DNA of 64,000 bases from Isoperla grammatica (lineage: Eukaryota; Arthropoda; Insecta; Plecoptera; Perlodidae), in contig OX246739.1 of NCBI GenBank assembly GCA_945910005.1, positions 75,779,639 through 75,843,638 on the forward strand, read 5' to 3'. Positions 36,301 to 51,289 of the stretch are shown here, piece after piece. The position numbers and the translations under genes are program-made. The notes below the pieces were generated by a model. That model searched no databases. It saw nothing but the letters and a program-made list of their open reading frames with translations, and had not been told where the DNA came from. Position 1 is the first letter of the stretch. Every line of letters begins with the position of its first letter.

Positions 36301-39265
36301 GGAGATTGTTAGGCGCTCTGATTGCAAAGAGGGCCGCAAGTATGACGGAGTGGCGAGAGCCACATCGGGGAGATTGTTAGGCGCTTGGATTGCAAAGAGG
36401 GCCGCAAGTATGACGGAGTGGCGAGAGCCACATTGGGGAGATGTTAGGCAGTTTGATTGCAAAGAGGGCCGCAAGTATGGTGGAGTGACGAGAGCCACAT
36501 TGGGGAGATTGTTAGGCGCTTGGATTGCAAAGAGGGCCGCAAGAATGGCGGAGTGGCGAGAGCCACATCGGGGAGATTGTTAGCCGCTCTGATTTTAAAG
36601 AGGGCCGCAAGTATGACGGAGTGGCGAGAGACACATTGGGGAGATTGTTAGGCGCTTGGATTGCAAAGAGGGCCGAAAGAATGGCGGAGTGGCGAGAGCC
36701 ACATCGGGGAGATTGTTAGGCGCTTGGATTGCAAAGAGGGCCGCAAGTATGACGGAGTGGCGAGAGCAACACAAGGGAGATTGTTAGACGCTTGGATTGC
36801 AAAGAGGGCCGCAAGTATGGCGGAGAAGTGAGAGCCACATCGGGGAGATTGTAAGGCGCTTGGATTACAAAGAGGGCCGCCAGTATGACGGAGTGGCGAG
36901 AGCCACATTGGGGAGATGTTAGGCACTTGGATTGCAAAGAGGGCCGCAAGTATGGTGGAGTGACGAGAGCCACATTGGGGAGATTGTTAGGCGCTTGGAT
37001 TGCAAAGAGGGCCGCAAATATAGGTGGAGAAGCGAGAGCCACATTGGGGAGATTGTTAGGCGCTTGGATTGAAAAGAGGGCTGCAAGTATGACGGAGTCG
37101 CGAGAGCCACATCGGGGAGATTGTTAGGCGCTCTGATTGCAAAGAGGGCCGCAAGTATGACGGAGTGACGAGAGCCACATTGGGAAGATTGTTAGGCGCT
37201 TGGATTGCAAAGAGGGCCGCAAGTATGACGGAGTGGCGAGAGCCACATTGGGGAGATTGTTAGGCGCTTGGATTGAAAAGAGGGCAGCAAGTATGGTAGA
37301 GTGCCGAGAGCCACATTGGGGAGATTGTTAGCGCTTGGATTGCAAAGAGGGCCGCAAATAAAGGTGGAGTGGCGAGAGCCACATTGGGGAGATTGTAAGG
37401 CGCTTGGATTGCAAAGAGGGCCGCAAGTATGACGGTGTGACGAGAGCCACATTGGGGAGATTGTTAGGCACTTGGACTGCAAAGAGGGCCGCAAGTATGG
37501 CGGAGTGACGAGAACCACATCGGGGAGATTGTTATGCGCTTGGATTGCAAAGAGGGCCGCAAGTATGACGAAGTGGCGAGAGCCACATTGGGGAGATTGT
37601 TAGGCGCTTGGATTGAAAAGAGGGCCGCAAGTATGACGGAGTGGCGAGAGCCACATCGGAGAGATTGTTAGGCCTTTTGATTGCAAAGAGGGCCGCAAGT
37701 AAGGTGGAGTGACGAGAGCCAGATTGGGGAGATTATTAGGCGCTTGGATTGCAAAGAGGGCCGCAAGAATGGCAAAGTGTCGAGAGCCACATCGGGGAGA
37801 TTGTAAGGCGCTCTGATTGCAAAGAGGGCTGCAAATATAGGTGGAGTGACGAGAGCCACATTGGGGAGATTGTTAGGCGCTTGGATTGCAAAGAGGGCCG
37901 CGGAGTGGCGAGAGCCACATTGGGGAGATTGTTAGGCGCTTGAATTGCAAAGAGGGCCGCAAGTATGACGAAGTGGCGAAAGCCACATTGGGGTGATTGT
38001 TAGGCGCTTGGATTGCAAAGAGGGCCGCAAGTATGACGGTGTGGCGAGAGCCACACTGGGGTGATTGTTAGGCGCTTGGATTGCAAAGAGGGCCGCAAGT
38101 ATGACGGAGTGGCGAGAGCAACACAAGGGAGATTGTTAGACGCCTGGATTGCAAAGAGGGCCGCAAATATGGCGGAGTAGCGAGAGCCACACTGGGGAGA
38201 TTGTTAGGCGCTTGGATTGCAAAGAGGGCTGCAAGTATGACGGAGTGGCGAGAGCAACACAAGGGAGTTTCTTAGACGCTTGGATTGCAAAGAGGGCCGC
38301 CAGTATGGCGGAGTAGCGAGAGCCACATCGGGGAGATTGTTAGGCGCTTGGATTACAAAGAGGGCCGCAAGTATGACGGAGTGTCGAGAGCCACATTGGG
38401 GAGATGTTAGGCACTTGGATTGCAAAGAGGGCCGCAAGTATGGTGGAGTGACGAGAGCCACATTGGGAAGATTGTTAGGCGCTTGGATTGCAAAGAAGGC
38501 CGCAAATATAGTGGAGTGACAAGAGCCAGATTGGTGAGATTGTTAGGCGCTTGGATTGCAAAGAGTGCCGCAAGAATGGCGGAGTGTCGAGTGCCACATC
38601 GGGGAGATTGTAAGGCGCTCTGATTGCAAAGAGGGCCGCAAGTATGACGGAGTGGCGAGAGCCACATTGGGGAGATTTTTAGGCGCTTGGATTGCAAAGA
38701 GGGCCGCAAGTATACAAAGTGGCAAGAGCAACACTGGGGAGATTGTTAGGCGCTTGGATTGCAAACAGGGCCGCAAATATAGGTGGAGTGACGAGAGCCA
38801 CATTGGGGAGATTGTTAGGCGCTTGGATTGCAAAGAGGGCCGCGGAGTGGCGAGAGCCACATTAGGGAGATTGTAAGGCGCTTGAATTGCAAAGAGGGCC
38901 GCAAGTATGGCGGTGTGACGAGAGCCACATTGGGGAGTTTGTAAAGCGCTTGGATTGCAAAGAGGGCCGCAAGTATGACGGAGTGGCGAAAGCCACATTG
39001 GGAAGATTGTTAGGCGCTTGGATTGCAAAGAGGGCCGCAAGTATTACGGTGTGGCGAGAGCCACACTGGGGAAATTGTTAGGCGCTTGGATTGCAAAGAG
39101 GGCCGCAAGTATGACGGAGTGGCGAGAGAAACACAAGGGAGATTGTTAGACGCTTGGATTGCAAAGAGGGCCGCAAGTATGGCGGAGTTATGAGAGCCAC
39201 ATCGGGGAGATTGTTAGGCGCTTGGATAACAAAGAGGGCCGCAAGTATGACGGAGTGTCGAGAGC
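27311..39265 (+). repeat. 12.0-kb tandem duplication, copy A
   Basis: It is nearly identical in monomer order and rare variants to 39266-51289. The offset is 11955 up to about 33.9 kb and 12023 after it, because copy B has one extra monomer. Diagnostic shared oddities are GAGGTCCGCAAGTTTGG at 27951 and 39906, the truncated GCAAAGAGAGCCAC monomer at 28353 and 40308, and GAATGCAAAGGGGCC at 28531 and 40486. Ends were judged by eye and are good to a few tens of bases. Confidence 0.85.
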
Positions 39266-42200
39266 CACATCGGGGAGATTGTTATGCGCTTGGATTGCAA
39301 AGAGGGCCGCAAGTATGACGAAGTGGCGAGAGCCACATTGGGGAGATTGTTAGGCGCTTGGATTGAAAAGAGGGCCGCAAGTATGACGGAGTGGCGCGAG
39401 CCAAATCGGAGAGATTGTTAGGCCTTTTGATTGCAAAGAGGGCCGCAAGTATGGTGGAGTGACGAGAGCCAGATTGGGGAGATTGTTAGGCGCTTGGATT
39501 GCAAAGAGGGCCGCAAGAATGGCAAAGTGTCGAGAGCCACATCGGGGAGATTGTAAGGCGCTCTGATTGCAAGGAGGGCCGCAAATATAGGTGGAGTGAC
39601 GAGAGCCACATTGGGGAAATTGTTAGGCGCTTGGATTGCAAAGAGGGCCGCGAAGTGGCGAGAGCCACATTGGGGAGATTGTTAGGCGCTTGAATTGCAA
39701 AGAGGGCCGCAAGTATGACGGAGTGGCGAAAGCCACATTGGGGAGATTACTAGGCGCTTGGATTGCAAAGAGGGCCGCAAGTATGACGGTGTGGCGAGAG
39801 CCACACTGGGGAGATTGTTAGGCGCTTGGATTGCAAAGAGGGCCGCAAGTATGACGGAGTGGCGAGAGCAACACAAGGGAGATTGTTAGACGCTTGGATT
39901 GCAAAGAGGTCCGCAAGTTTGGTGGAGTGCCGAGAGCCACATCGGGGAGATTGTTAGGCGCTTGGATTGCAAAGAGGGCCGCAAATAAAGGTGGAGTGGC
40001 GAGAGCCACATTGGGGAGATTGTTAGGCACTTGGATTGCAAAGAGGGCCGCAAGTATGACGGTGTGACGAGAGCCACATTGGGGAGATTGTTAGGCACTT
40101 GGACTGCAAAGAGGGCCGCAAGTATGGCGGAGTGACGAGAACCAAATCGGGGAGATTGTTATGCGCTTGGATTGCAAAGAGGGCCGCAAGTATGACGAAG
40201 TGGCGAGAGCCACATTGGGGAGATTGTTAGGCGCTTGGATTGAAAAGAGGGCCGCAAGTATGACGGAGTGGCGAGAGCCACATCGGAGAGATTGTTAGGC
40301 CTTTTGATTGCAAAGAGAGCCACATTGGGGAGATTGTAAGGCGCTTGGATTGCAAAGAGGGCCGCAAGTATGACGGAGTGGCAAAAGCAACACTGGGGAG
40401 ATTGTTAGGCGCTTGGATTGCAAAGAGGGCCGCAAATATAGGTGGAGTGACGAGAGCCACATTGGGGAGATTGTTAGGCGCTTGGAATGCAAAGGGGCCG
40501 CAAGTATGGCGGTGTGACGAGAGCCACATTGGGGAGATTGTTAGGCGCTTGGATTGCAAAGAGGGCCGCAAGTATGAAGGTGTGACGAGAGCCACATTGG
40601 GGAGATTGTTAGGCGTTTTGATTGCAAAGAGGGCCGCAAGTATGGTGGAGTGACGAGAGCCATATTGGGGAGATTGTTAGGCGCTTGGATTGCAAAGAGG
40701 GCCGCAAGAATGGCGGAGTGGCGAGAGCCACATTAGGGAGGTTGTTAGGCGCTTGGATTGCAAAGAGGGCCGCAAGTATGACGGTGTGACGAGAGCCACT
40801 TTGGGGAGATTGTTAGGCGCTTGGATTGCAAAGAGGGCCGCTAGTATGACGGTATGACGAGTGCCACATTAGGGAGATTGTTAGGCGCTTGGATTGCAAA
40901 GAGGGCCGCAAGTATGGCGGTGTGACGAGAGCCACATTGGGGAGATTGTTAGGCGCTTGGATTGCAAAGAGGGCCGCAAGTATGAAGGTGTGACGAGAGC
41001 CACATTGGGGAGATTGTTAGGCGTTTTGATTGCAAAGAGGGCCGCAAGTATGGTGGAGTGACGAGAGCCATATTGGGGAGATTGTTAGGCGCTTGGATTG
41101 CAAAGAGGGCCGCAAGAATGGCGGAGTGGCGAGAGCCACATTAGGGAGGTTGTTAGGCGCTTGGATTGCAAAGAGGGCCGCAAGTATGACGGTGTGACGA
41201 GAGCCACTTTGGGGAGATTGATAGGCGCTTTGATTGCAAAGAGGGCCGCTAGTATGAAGGTATGACGAGAGCCACATTAGGGAGATTGTTAGGCGTTTTG
41301 ATTGAAAAGAGGGCCGCAAGTATGGTGCAGTGACGAGAGCCATATTGGGGAGATTGTTAGGCGCTTGGATTGCAAAGAGGGCCGCAAGAATGGCGGAGTG
41401 GCGAGAGCCACATCGGGGAGATTGTTAGGCGCTCTGATTGCAAAGAGGGCCGCAAGTATGACGGAATGGCGAGAGCCACATTGGGGAGATTGTTAGGCGC
41501 TTGGATTGCAAAGAGGGCCGCAAGTATGACGGAAAAGCGAGAGCCACATTGGGGAGATTGTTAGGCGCTTGGATTGCAAAGAGGGCCGCAAGTATGACGG
41601 AGTGGCGAGAGCAACACTGGGGAGATTGTAAGGCGCTTGGATTGCAAAGAGGGCCGCAAGTATGGTGTTGTGACGAGAGCCTAATTGGGGAGATTGTTAG
41701 GCGCTTGGATTGCAAAGAGGGCCGCAAGTATGACGGAGTGGCGAGAGCCACATTGGGGAGATTGTTAGGCGCTTGGATTGCAAAGAGGGCCGCAAGTATG
41801 GCGGAGTGGCGAGAGCCACATCGGGGAGATTGATAGGCGCTTGGATTACAAAGAGGGCCGCAAGTATGACGGAGTGCCGAGAGGCACCTTGGGGAGATTG
41901 TTAGGCGCTTGGATTGAAAAGAGGGCCGCAAGTATGGTGGAGTGCCGAGAGCCACATCGGGGAGATTGTTAGGCGCTCTGATTTCAAAGAGGGCCGCAAG
42001 TATGACGGAGTGGCGAGAGCCACATTGGGGAGATTGTTAGGCGCTTGGATTGCAAAGAGGGCCGCAAGTAGGACGGAGTGGCGAGAGCAACACAAGGGAG
42101 ATTGTTAGACGCTTGGATTGCAAAGAGGGCCGCAAGTATGGCGGAGTAGCGAGAGCCACATCGGGGAGATTGTTAGGCGCTTGGATTACAAATAGGGCCG

Positions 42201-45200
42201 CAAGTATGACGGAGTGGCGAGAGCCACATTGGGGAGATATTAGGCACTTGGATTGCAAAGAGGGCCGCAAGAATGGCGGAGTGGCGAGAGCCACATCGGG
42301 GAGATTGTTAGGCGCTCTGATTGCAAAGAGGGCCGCAAGTATGACGGAGTGGCGAGAGCCACATCGGGGAGATTGTTAGGCGCTTGGATTGCAAAGAGGG
42401 CCGCAAGTATGACGGAGTGGCGAGAGCCACACTGGGGAGATGTTAGGCACTTTGATTGCAAAGAGGGCCGCAAGTATGGTGGAGTGACGAGAGCCACATT
42501 GGGGAGATTGTTAGGCGCTTGGATTGCAAAGAGGGCCGCAAGAATGGCGGAGTGGCAAGAGCCACATCGGGGAGATTGTTAGGCGCTCTGATTTCAAAGA
42601 GGGCCGCAAGTATGACGGAGTGGCGAAAGCCACATTGGGGAGATTGTTAGGCGCTTTGATTGCAAAGAGGGCCGCAAGTATGACGGTGTGGCTAGAGCCA
42701 CACTGGGGAGATTGTTAGGCGCTTGGATTGCAAATAGGGCCGCAAGTATGACGGAGTGGCGAGAGCAACACAAGGGAGATTGTTAGACGCTTGGATTGCA
42801 AAGAGGGCCGCAAGTATGGCGGAGTAGCGAGAGCCACATCGGGGAGATTGTTAGGCGCTTGGATTACTAAGAGGGCCGCAAGTATGACGGAGTGGCGAGA
42901 GCCCCATTGGGGAGATGTTAGGCACTTGGATTGCAAAGAGGGCCGCAAGTATAGTGGAGTGACGAGAGCCACATTGGGGAGATTGTTAGGCGCTTGGATT
43001 GCAAAGAGGGCCGCAAATATAGGTTGAGTGGCGAGAGCCACATTGGGGAGATTGTTAGGCGCTTGGATTGGAAAGAGGGCCGCAAGTATGACGGAGTCGC
43101 GAGAGCCACATCGAGGAGATTGTTAGGCGCTCTGATTGCAAAGAGGGCCGCAAGTATGACGGAGTGACGAGAGCCACATTGGGAAGATTGTTAGGCGCTT
43201 GGATTGCAAAGAGGGCCGCAAGTATGACGGAGTGGCGAGAGCCACATTGGGGAGATTGTTAGGCGCTTGGATTGCAAAGAGGGCCGCAAGTATGGTGGAG
43301 TGCCGAGAGCCACATTGGGGAGATTGTTAGGCGCTTGGATTGCAAAGAGGGCCGCAAGTATGAAGGTGTGGCGAGAGCAACACAAGGGAGATTGTACGAC
43401 GCTTTGATTGCAAAGAGGGCCGCAAGTATGGCGGAGTAGCGAGAGCCACATCGGGGAGATTGTAAGGCGCTTGGATTGAAAAGAAGGCCGCAAGTATGAC
43501 GGAGTGGCGAGAGCCACATCGGGGAGATTGTTAGGCGCTCTGATTGCAAAGAGGGCCGCAAGTATAACGGAGTGACGAGAGCCACATTGGGGAGATTGTA
43601 AGGCGCAAGGATTGCAAAGAGGGCCGCAAGTATGACGGAGTGGCGAGAGCCACATTGGGGAGATTGTTAGGCGCTTGGATTGCAAAGAGGGCCGCAAGTA
43701 TGGCGGAGTGGCGAGAGCCACATCGGGGAGATTGTTAGGCGCTTGGATTACAAAGAGGGCCGCAAGTATGACGGAGTGCCGAGAGCCACATTGGGGAGAT
43801 TGTTAGGCGCTTGGATTGAAAAGAGGGCCGCAAGCATGGTGGAGTGCCGAGAGCCACATTGGGGAGATTGTTAGGCGCTTGGATTGCAAAGAGGGCCGCA
43901 AGTATGACGGTATGACGAGAGCCACATTGGGGAGATTGTTAGGCACTTGGACTGCAAAGAGGGCCGCAAGTATGGCGGAGTGACGAGAGCAACACTGGGG
44001 AGATTGTTAGACGCTTGGATTGCAAACAGGGCCGCAAGTATGACGGAGTGGCGAGAGCAACACTGGGGAGATTGTTAGGCGCTTGGATGGCAAAGAGGGC
44101 CGCAAGTATGGTGGAGTGACGAGAGCCTAATTGGGGAGATTGTTAGGCGCTTGGATTGCAAAGAGGGCCGCAAGTATGACGGAGTGGCGAGAGCCACATT
44201 GGGGAGATTGTTAGGCGCTTGGATTGCAAAGAGGGCCGCAAGTATGGCGGAGTGGCGAGAGCCACATCGGGGAGATTGATAGGCGCTTGGATTACAAAGA
44301 GAGCCGCAAGTATGAAGGAGTGCCGAGAGGTTCCTTGGGGAGATTGTTAGGCGCTTGGATTGAAAAGAGGGCCGCAAGTATGGTGGAGTGCCGAGAGCCA
44401 CATCGGGGAGATTGTTAGGCACTCTGATTTCAAAGAGGGCCGCAAGTATGACGGAGTGGCGAGAGCCACATTGGGGAGATTGTTAGGCGCTTGGATTGCA
44501 AAGAGGGCCGCAAGTATGACGGTGTGGCGAGAGCCACACTGGGGAGATTGTTGGGCGCTTGGATTGCAAAGAGGGCCGCAAGTATGACGGAGTGGCGAGA
44601 GCAACATAAGGGAGATTGTTAGGCGCTCTGATTTCAAAGAGGGCCGCAAGTATGACGGAGTGGCGAAAGCCACATTGGGGAGATTGTTAGGCGCTTGGAT
44701 TGCAAAGAGGGCCGCAAGTATGACGGAGTGGCGAGAGCCACATTGGGGAGATGTTAGGCACTTGGATTGCAAAGAGGGCCGCAAGTATAGTGGAGTGATG
44801 AGAGCCATATTGGGGAGATTGTTAGGCGCTTGGATTGCAAAGAGGGCCGCAAATATAGGTTGTGTTGCGAGAGCCACATTGGGGAGATTGTATGGCGCTT
44901 GGTTTAAAAAGAGGGCCGCAGGTATGACGGAGTCGCGAGAGCCACATCGGGGAGATTGTTAGGCGCTCTGATTGCAAAGAGGGCCGCAAGTATGACGGAG
45001 TGACGAGAGCCACATTGGGAAGATTGTTAGGCGCTTGGATTGCAAGGAGGGCCGCAAGTATGACGGAGTGGCGAGAGCCACATTGGGGAGATTGTTAGGC
45101 GCTTGGAATGCAAAGAGGGCCGCAAGTATGGCGGAGTGGCGAGAGCCACATCGGGGAGATTGTTAGGCGCTTGGATTACAAAGAGGGCCGCAAGTATGAC

Positions 45201-48200
45201 GGATTGCCGAGAGCCACATTGGGGAGATTGTTAGGCGCTTGGATTGAAAAGAGGGCCGCAAGTATGGTGGAGTGCCGAGAGCCACATTGGGGAGATTGTT
45301 AGGCGCTTGGATTGCAAAGAGGGCCGCAAGTATGGTGGAGTGACGAGAGCCACATTGGGGAGATTGTTAGGCGCTTGGATTGCAAAGAGGGCCGCAAGTA
45401 TGACGGTGTGACGAGAGCCACATTGGGGAGATTTTTAGGCACTTGGACTGCAAAGAGGGCCGCAAGTATGGCGGAGTGACGAGAACCACATCGGGGAGAT
45501 TGTTATGCGCTTGGATTGCAAAGAGGGCCGCAAGTATGACGAAGTGGCGAGAGCCACATTGGGGAGATTGTTAGGCGCTTGGATTGAAAAGAGGGCCGCA
45601 AGTATGACGGAGTGGCGAGAGCCACATCGGAGAGATTGTTAGGCCTTTTGATTGCAAAGAGGGCCGCAAGTATGGTGGAGTGACGAGAGCCAGATTAGGG
45701 AGATTGTTAGGCGCTTGGATTGCAAAGAGGGCCGCAAGAATGGCAAAGTGTCGAGAGCCACATCGGGGAGATTGTAAGGCGCTCTGATTGCAAAGAGGGC
45801 CGCAAATATAGGTGGAGTGACGAGAGCCACATTGGGGAGATTGTTAGGCGCTGTGATTGCAAAGAGGGCCGCGGGTGTGGCGAGAGCCACATTGGGGAGA
45901 TTGTTAGGCGCTTGAATTGCAAAGAGGGCCGCAAGTTTGACGGAGTGGCGAAAGCCACATTGGGGAGATTGTTAGGCGCTTGGATTGCAAAGAGGGCCGC
46001 GGAGTGGCGAGCGCCACATTGGGGAGATTGTTGGGCGCTTGAATTGCAAAGAGGGCCGCAAGTATGGCGGTGTGACGAGAGCCACATTGGGGAGATTGTA
46101 AGGCGCTTGGATTGCAAAGAGGGCCGCAAGTATGACGGAGTGGCGAAAGCCACATTGGGGAGATCGTTAGGCGCTTGGCTTGCAAAGAGGGCCGCAAGTA
46201 TGACGGTGTGGCGAGAGCCACACTGGGGAGATTGTTAGGCTTTTGGATTGCAAAGAGGGTCGCAAGTATGACGGAGTGGCGAGAGCAACACAAGGGGGAT
46301 TGTAAGACGCTTGGATTGCAAAGAGGGCCGCAAGTATGGCGGAGTAGCGAGAGCCACATCGGGGAGATTGTTAGGCGCTTGGATTACAAAGAGGGCCGCA
46401 AGTATGACGGTGTGGCGAGAGCCACACTGGGGAGATTTTAGGCGCTTGGATTGCAAAGAGGGCCGCAAGTATGACGGAGTGGCGAGAGCAACACAAGGGA
46501 GATTGTTAGACGCTTGGATTGCAAAGAGGGCCGCAAGCATGGCGGAGTGTCGAGAGCCACATCGGGGAGATTGTAAGGCGCTCTGATTGCAAAGAGGGCC
46601 GCAAGTATGACGGAGTGGCGAGAGCCACATTGGGGAGATTGTTAGGCGCTTGGATTTCAAAGAGAGCCGCAAGTATGACGGAGTGGCGAGAGCAACACTG
46701 TGGAGATTGTTAGGCGCTTGGATTGCAAAGAGGGCCGCAAATATAGGTGGAGTGACGAGAGCCACATTGGGGAGATTGTTAGGCGCTTGGATTGCAAAGA
46801 GGGCCGCGAAAGGGCGAGAGCCAAATTGGGGAGATTGTTAGGCGCTTGAATTGCAAAGAGGGCCGCAAGTATGGCGGTGTGACGAGAGCCACATTAGGGA
46901 GATTGTAAGGCGCTTGGATTGCAAAGAGGGCCGCAAGTATGAAGGTGTGACGAGAGCCATATTGGGGAGATTGTTAGGCGTTTTGATTGCAAAGAGGGCC
47001 GCAAGTATGGTGGAGTGACGAGAGCCATATTGGGGAGATTGTTAGGCGCTTGGATTGCAAAGAGGGCCGCAAGAATGGCGGAGTGGCGAGAGCCACATTA
47101 GGGAGGTTGTTAGGCGCTTGGATTGCAAAGAGGGCCGCAAGTATGACGGTGTGACGAGAGCCACATTGGGGAGATTGTTAGGCGCTTGGATTGCAAAAAG
47201 GGCCGCTAGTATGAAGGTGGGACGAGAGCCACATTAGGGAGATTGTTAGGCGTTTTGATTGAAAAGAGGGCCGCAAGTATGGTGGAGTGACGAGAGCCAT
47301 ATTGGGGAGATTGTTAGGCGCTTGGATTGCAAAGAGGGCCGCAAGAATGGCGGAGTGGCGAGAGCCACATCGGGGAGATTGTTAGGCGCTCTGATTGCAA
47401 AGAGGGCCGCAAGTATGACGGAGTAGCGAGAGCCACATTGGGGAGATTGTTAGGCGCTTGGATTGCAAAGAGGGCCGCAAGTATGACAGAAAGGCGAGAG
47501 CCACATTGGGGAGATTGTTAGGCGCTTGGATTGCAAAGAGGGCCGCAAGTATGACGGAGTGGCGAGAGCAACACTGGGGAGATTGTTAGGCGTTGGATTG
47601 CAAAGAGGGCCGCAAGTATGGTGGAGTGACGAGAGCCTTATTGGGGAGATTGTTAGGCGCTTGGATTGCAAAGAGGGCCGCCAGTATGACGGAGTGGCTA
47701 AAGCCACATTGGGGAGATTGTTAGGCGCTTGGATTGCAAAGAGGGCCGCAAGTATGGCGGAGTGGCGAAAGCCACATCGGGGAGATTGTTAGGCGCTTGG
47801 ATTACAAACAGGGCCGCAAGTATGACGGAGTGCCGAGAGGCACCTTGGGGAGATTGTTAGGCGCTTGGATTGAAAAGAGGGCCGCAAGTATGGTGGAGTG
47901 CCGAGAGCCACATCGGGGAGATTGTTAGGCGCTCTGATTTCAAAGAGGGCCGCAAGTATGACGGAGTGGCGAGAGCCACATTGGGGAGATTGTTAGGCGC
48001 TTGGATTGCAAAGAGGGCCGCAAGTATGACGGTGTGGCGAGAGCCACACTGGGGAGATTGTTAGGCGCTTGGATTGCAAAGAGGGTTGCAAGTATGACGG
48101 AGTGGCGAGAGCAACACAAGGGAGATTGTTAGACGCTTGGATTGCAAAGAGGGCCGCAAGTATGGCGGAGAAGCGAGAGCCACATCGGGGAGATTGTTAG

Positions 48201-51200
48201 GCGCTTGGATTACAAAGAGGGCCGCAAGTATGACGGAGTGGCGAGAGCCACATTGGGGAGATGTTAGGCACTTGGATTGCAAAGAGGGCCGAAAGAATGG
48301 CGGAGTGGCGAGAGCCACATCGGGGAGATTGTTAGGCGCTCTGATTGCAAAGAGGGCCGCAAGTATGACGGAGTGGCGAGAGCCACATCGGGGAGATTGT
48401 TAGGCGCTTGGATTGCAAAGAGGGCCGCAAGTATGACGGAGTGGCGAGAGCCACATTGGGGAGATGTTAGGCACTTTGATTGCAAAGAGGGCCGCAAGTA
48501 TGGTGGAGTGACGAGAGCCACATTGGGGAGATTGTTAGGCGCTTGGATTGCAAAGAGGGCCGCAAGAATGGCGGAGTGGCGAGAGCCACATCGGGGAGAT
48601 TGTTAGCCGCTCTGATTTTAAAGAGGGCCGCAAGTATGACGGAGTGGCGAGAGACACATTGGGGAGATTGTTAGGCGCTTGGATTGAAAAGGGGGCCGAA
48701 AGAATGGCGGAGTGGCGAGAGCCACATCGGGGAGATTGTTAGGCGCTTGGATTGCAAAGAGGGCCGCAAGTATGACGGAGTGGCGAGAGCAACACAAGGG
48801 AGATTGTTAGACGCTTGGATTGCAAAGAGGGCCGCAAGTATGGCGGAGAAGTGAGAGCCACATCGGGGAGATTGTAAGGCGCTTGGATTACAAAGAGGGC
48901 CGCCAGTATGACGGAGTGGCGAGAGCCACATTGGGGAGATGTTAGGCACTTGGATTGCAAAGAGGGCCGCAAGTATGGTGGAGTGACGAGAGCCACATTG
49001 GGGAGATTGTTAGGCGCTTGGATTGCAAAGAGGGCCGCAAATATAGGTGGAGAAGCGAGAGCCACATTGGGGAGATTGTTAGGCGCTTGGATTGAAAAGA
49101 GGGCTGCAAGTATGACGGAGTCGCGAGAGCCACATCGGGGAGATTGTTAGGCGCTCTGATTGCAAAGAGGGCCGCAAGTATGACGGAGTGACGAGAGCCA
49201 CATTGGGAAGATTGTTAGGCGCTTGGATTGCAAAGAGGGCCGCAAGTATGACGGAGTGGCGAGAGCCACATTGGGGAGATTGTTAGGCGCTTGGATTGAA
49301 AAGAGGGCCGCAAGTATGGTGGAGTGCCGAGAGCCACATTGGGGAGATTGTTAGCGCTTGGATTGCAAAGAGGGCCGCAAATAAAGGTGGAGTGGCGAGA
49401 GCCACATTGGGGAGATTGTAAGGCGCTTGGATTGCAAAGAGGGCCGCAAGTATGACGGTGTGACGAGAGCCACATTGGGGAGATTGTTAGGCACTTGGAC
49501 TGCAAAGAGGGCCGCAAGTATGGCGGAGTGACGAGAACCACATCGGGGAGATTGTTATGCGCTTGGATTGCAAAGAGGGCCGCAAGTATGACGAAGTGGC
49601 GAGAGCCACATTGGGGAGATTGTTAGGCGCTTGGATTGAAAAGAGGGCCGCAAGTATGACGGAGTGGCGAGAGCCACATCGGAGAGATTGTTAGGCCTTT
49701 TGATTGCAAAGAGGGCCGCAAGTATGGTGGAGTGACGAGAGCCAGATTGGGGAGATTGTTAGGCGCTTGGATTGCAAAGAGGGCCGCAAGAATGGCAAAG
49801 TGTCGAGAGCCACATCGGGGAGATTGTAAGGCGCTCTGATTGCAAAGAGGGCTGCAAATATAGGTGGAGTGACGAGAGCCACATTGGGGAGATTGTTAGG
49901 CGCTTGGATTGCAAAGAGGGCCGCGGAGTGGCGAGAGCCACATTGGGGAGATTGTTAGGCGCTTGAATTGCAAAGAGGGCCGCAAGTATGACGAAGTGGC
50001 GAAAGCCACATTGGGGTGATTGTTAGGCGCTTGGATTGCAAAGAGGGCCGCAAGTATGACGGTGTGGCGAGAGCCACACTGGGGTGATTGTTAGGCGCTT
50101 GGATTGCAAAGAGGGCCGCAAGTATGACGGAGTGGCGAGAGCAACACAAGGGAGATTGTTAGACGCCTGGATTGCAAAGAGGGCCGCAAATATGGCGGAG
50201 TAGCGAGAGCCACACTGGGGAGATTGTTAGGCGCTTGGATTGCAAAGAGGGCTGCAAGTATGACGGAGTGGTGAGAGCAACACAAGGGAGTTTGTTAGAC
50301 GCTTGGATTGCAAAGAGGGCCGCCAGTATGGCGGAGTAGCGAGAGCCACATCGGGGAGATTGTTAGGCGCTTGGATTACAAAGAGGGCCGCAAGTATGAC
50401 GGAGTGTCGAGAGCCACATTGGGGAGATGTTAGGCACTTGGATTGCAAAGAGGGCCGCAAGTATGGTGGAGTGACGAGAGCCACATTGGGAAGATTGTTA
50501 GGCGCTTGGATTGCAAAGAAGGCCGCAAATATAGTGGAGTGACAAGAGCCAGATTGGTGAGATTGTTAGGCGCTTGGATTGCAAAGAGTGCCGCAAGAAT
50601 GGCGGAGTGTCGAGTGCCACATCGGGGAGATTGTAAGGCGCTCTGATTGCAAAGAGGGCCGCAAGTATGACGGAGTGGCGAGAGCCACATTGGGGAGATT
50701 TTTAGGCGCTTGGATTGCAAAGAGGGCCGCAAGTATACAAAGTGGCAAGAGCAACACTGGGGAGATTGTTAGGCGCTTGGATTGCAAACAGGGCCGCAAA
50801 TATAGGTGGAGTGACGAGAGCCACATTGGGGAGATTGTTAGGCGCTTGGATTGCAAAGAGGGCCGCGGAGTGGCGAGAGCCACATTAGGGAGATTGTAAG
50901 GCGCTTGAATTGCAGGGAGGGCCGCAAGTATGGCGGTGTGACGAGAGCCACATTGGGGAGTTTGTAAAGCGCTTGGATTGCAAAGAGGGCCGCAAGTATG
51001 ACGGAGTGGCGAAAGCCACATTGGGGAGATTGTTAGGCGCTTGGATTGCAAAGAGGGCCGCAAGTATTACGGTGTGGCGAGAGCCACACTGGGGAGATTG
51101 TTAGGCGCTTGGATTGCAAAGAGGGCCGCAAGTATGACGGAGTGGCGAGAGAAACACAAGGGAGATTGTTAGACGCTTGGATTGCAAAGAGGGCCGCAAG

Positions 51201-51289
51201 TATGGCGGAGTTATGAGAGCCACATCGGGGAGATTGTTAGGCGCTTGGATAACAAAGAGGGCCGCAAGTATGACGGAGTGTCGAGAGCC
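39266..51289 (+). repeat. 12.0-kb tandem duplication, copy B
   Basis: The direct downstream partner of copy A, starting at the GAGAGCCACATCGGGG junction near 39260. The few differences are mostly single bases, for example GCAAGAATGG at 28681 against GCAAGTATGG at 40636. It contains the first half of the 6.14-kb duplication. Confidence 0.85.
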
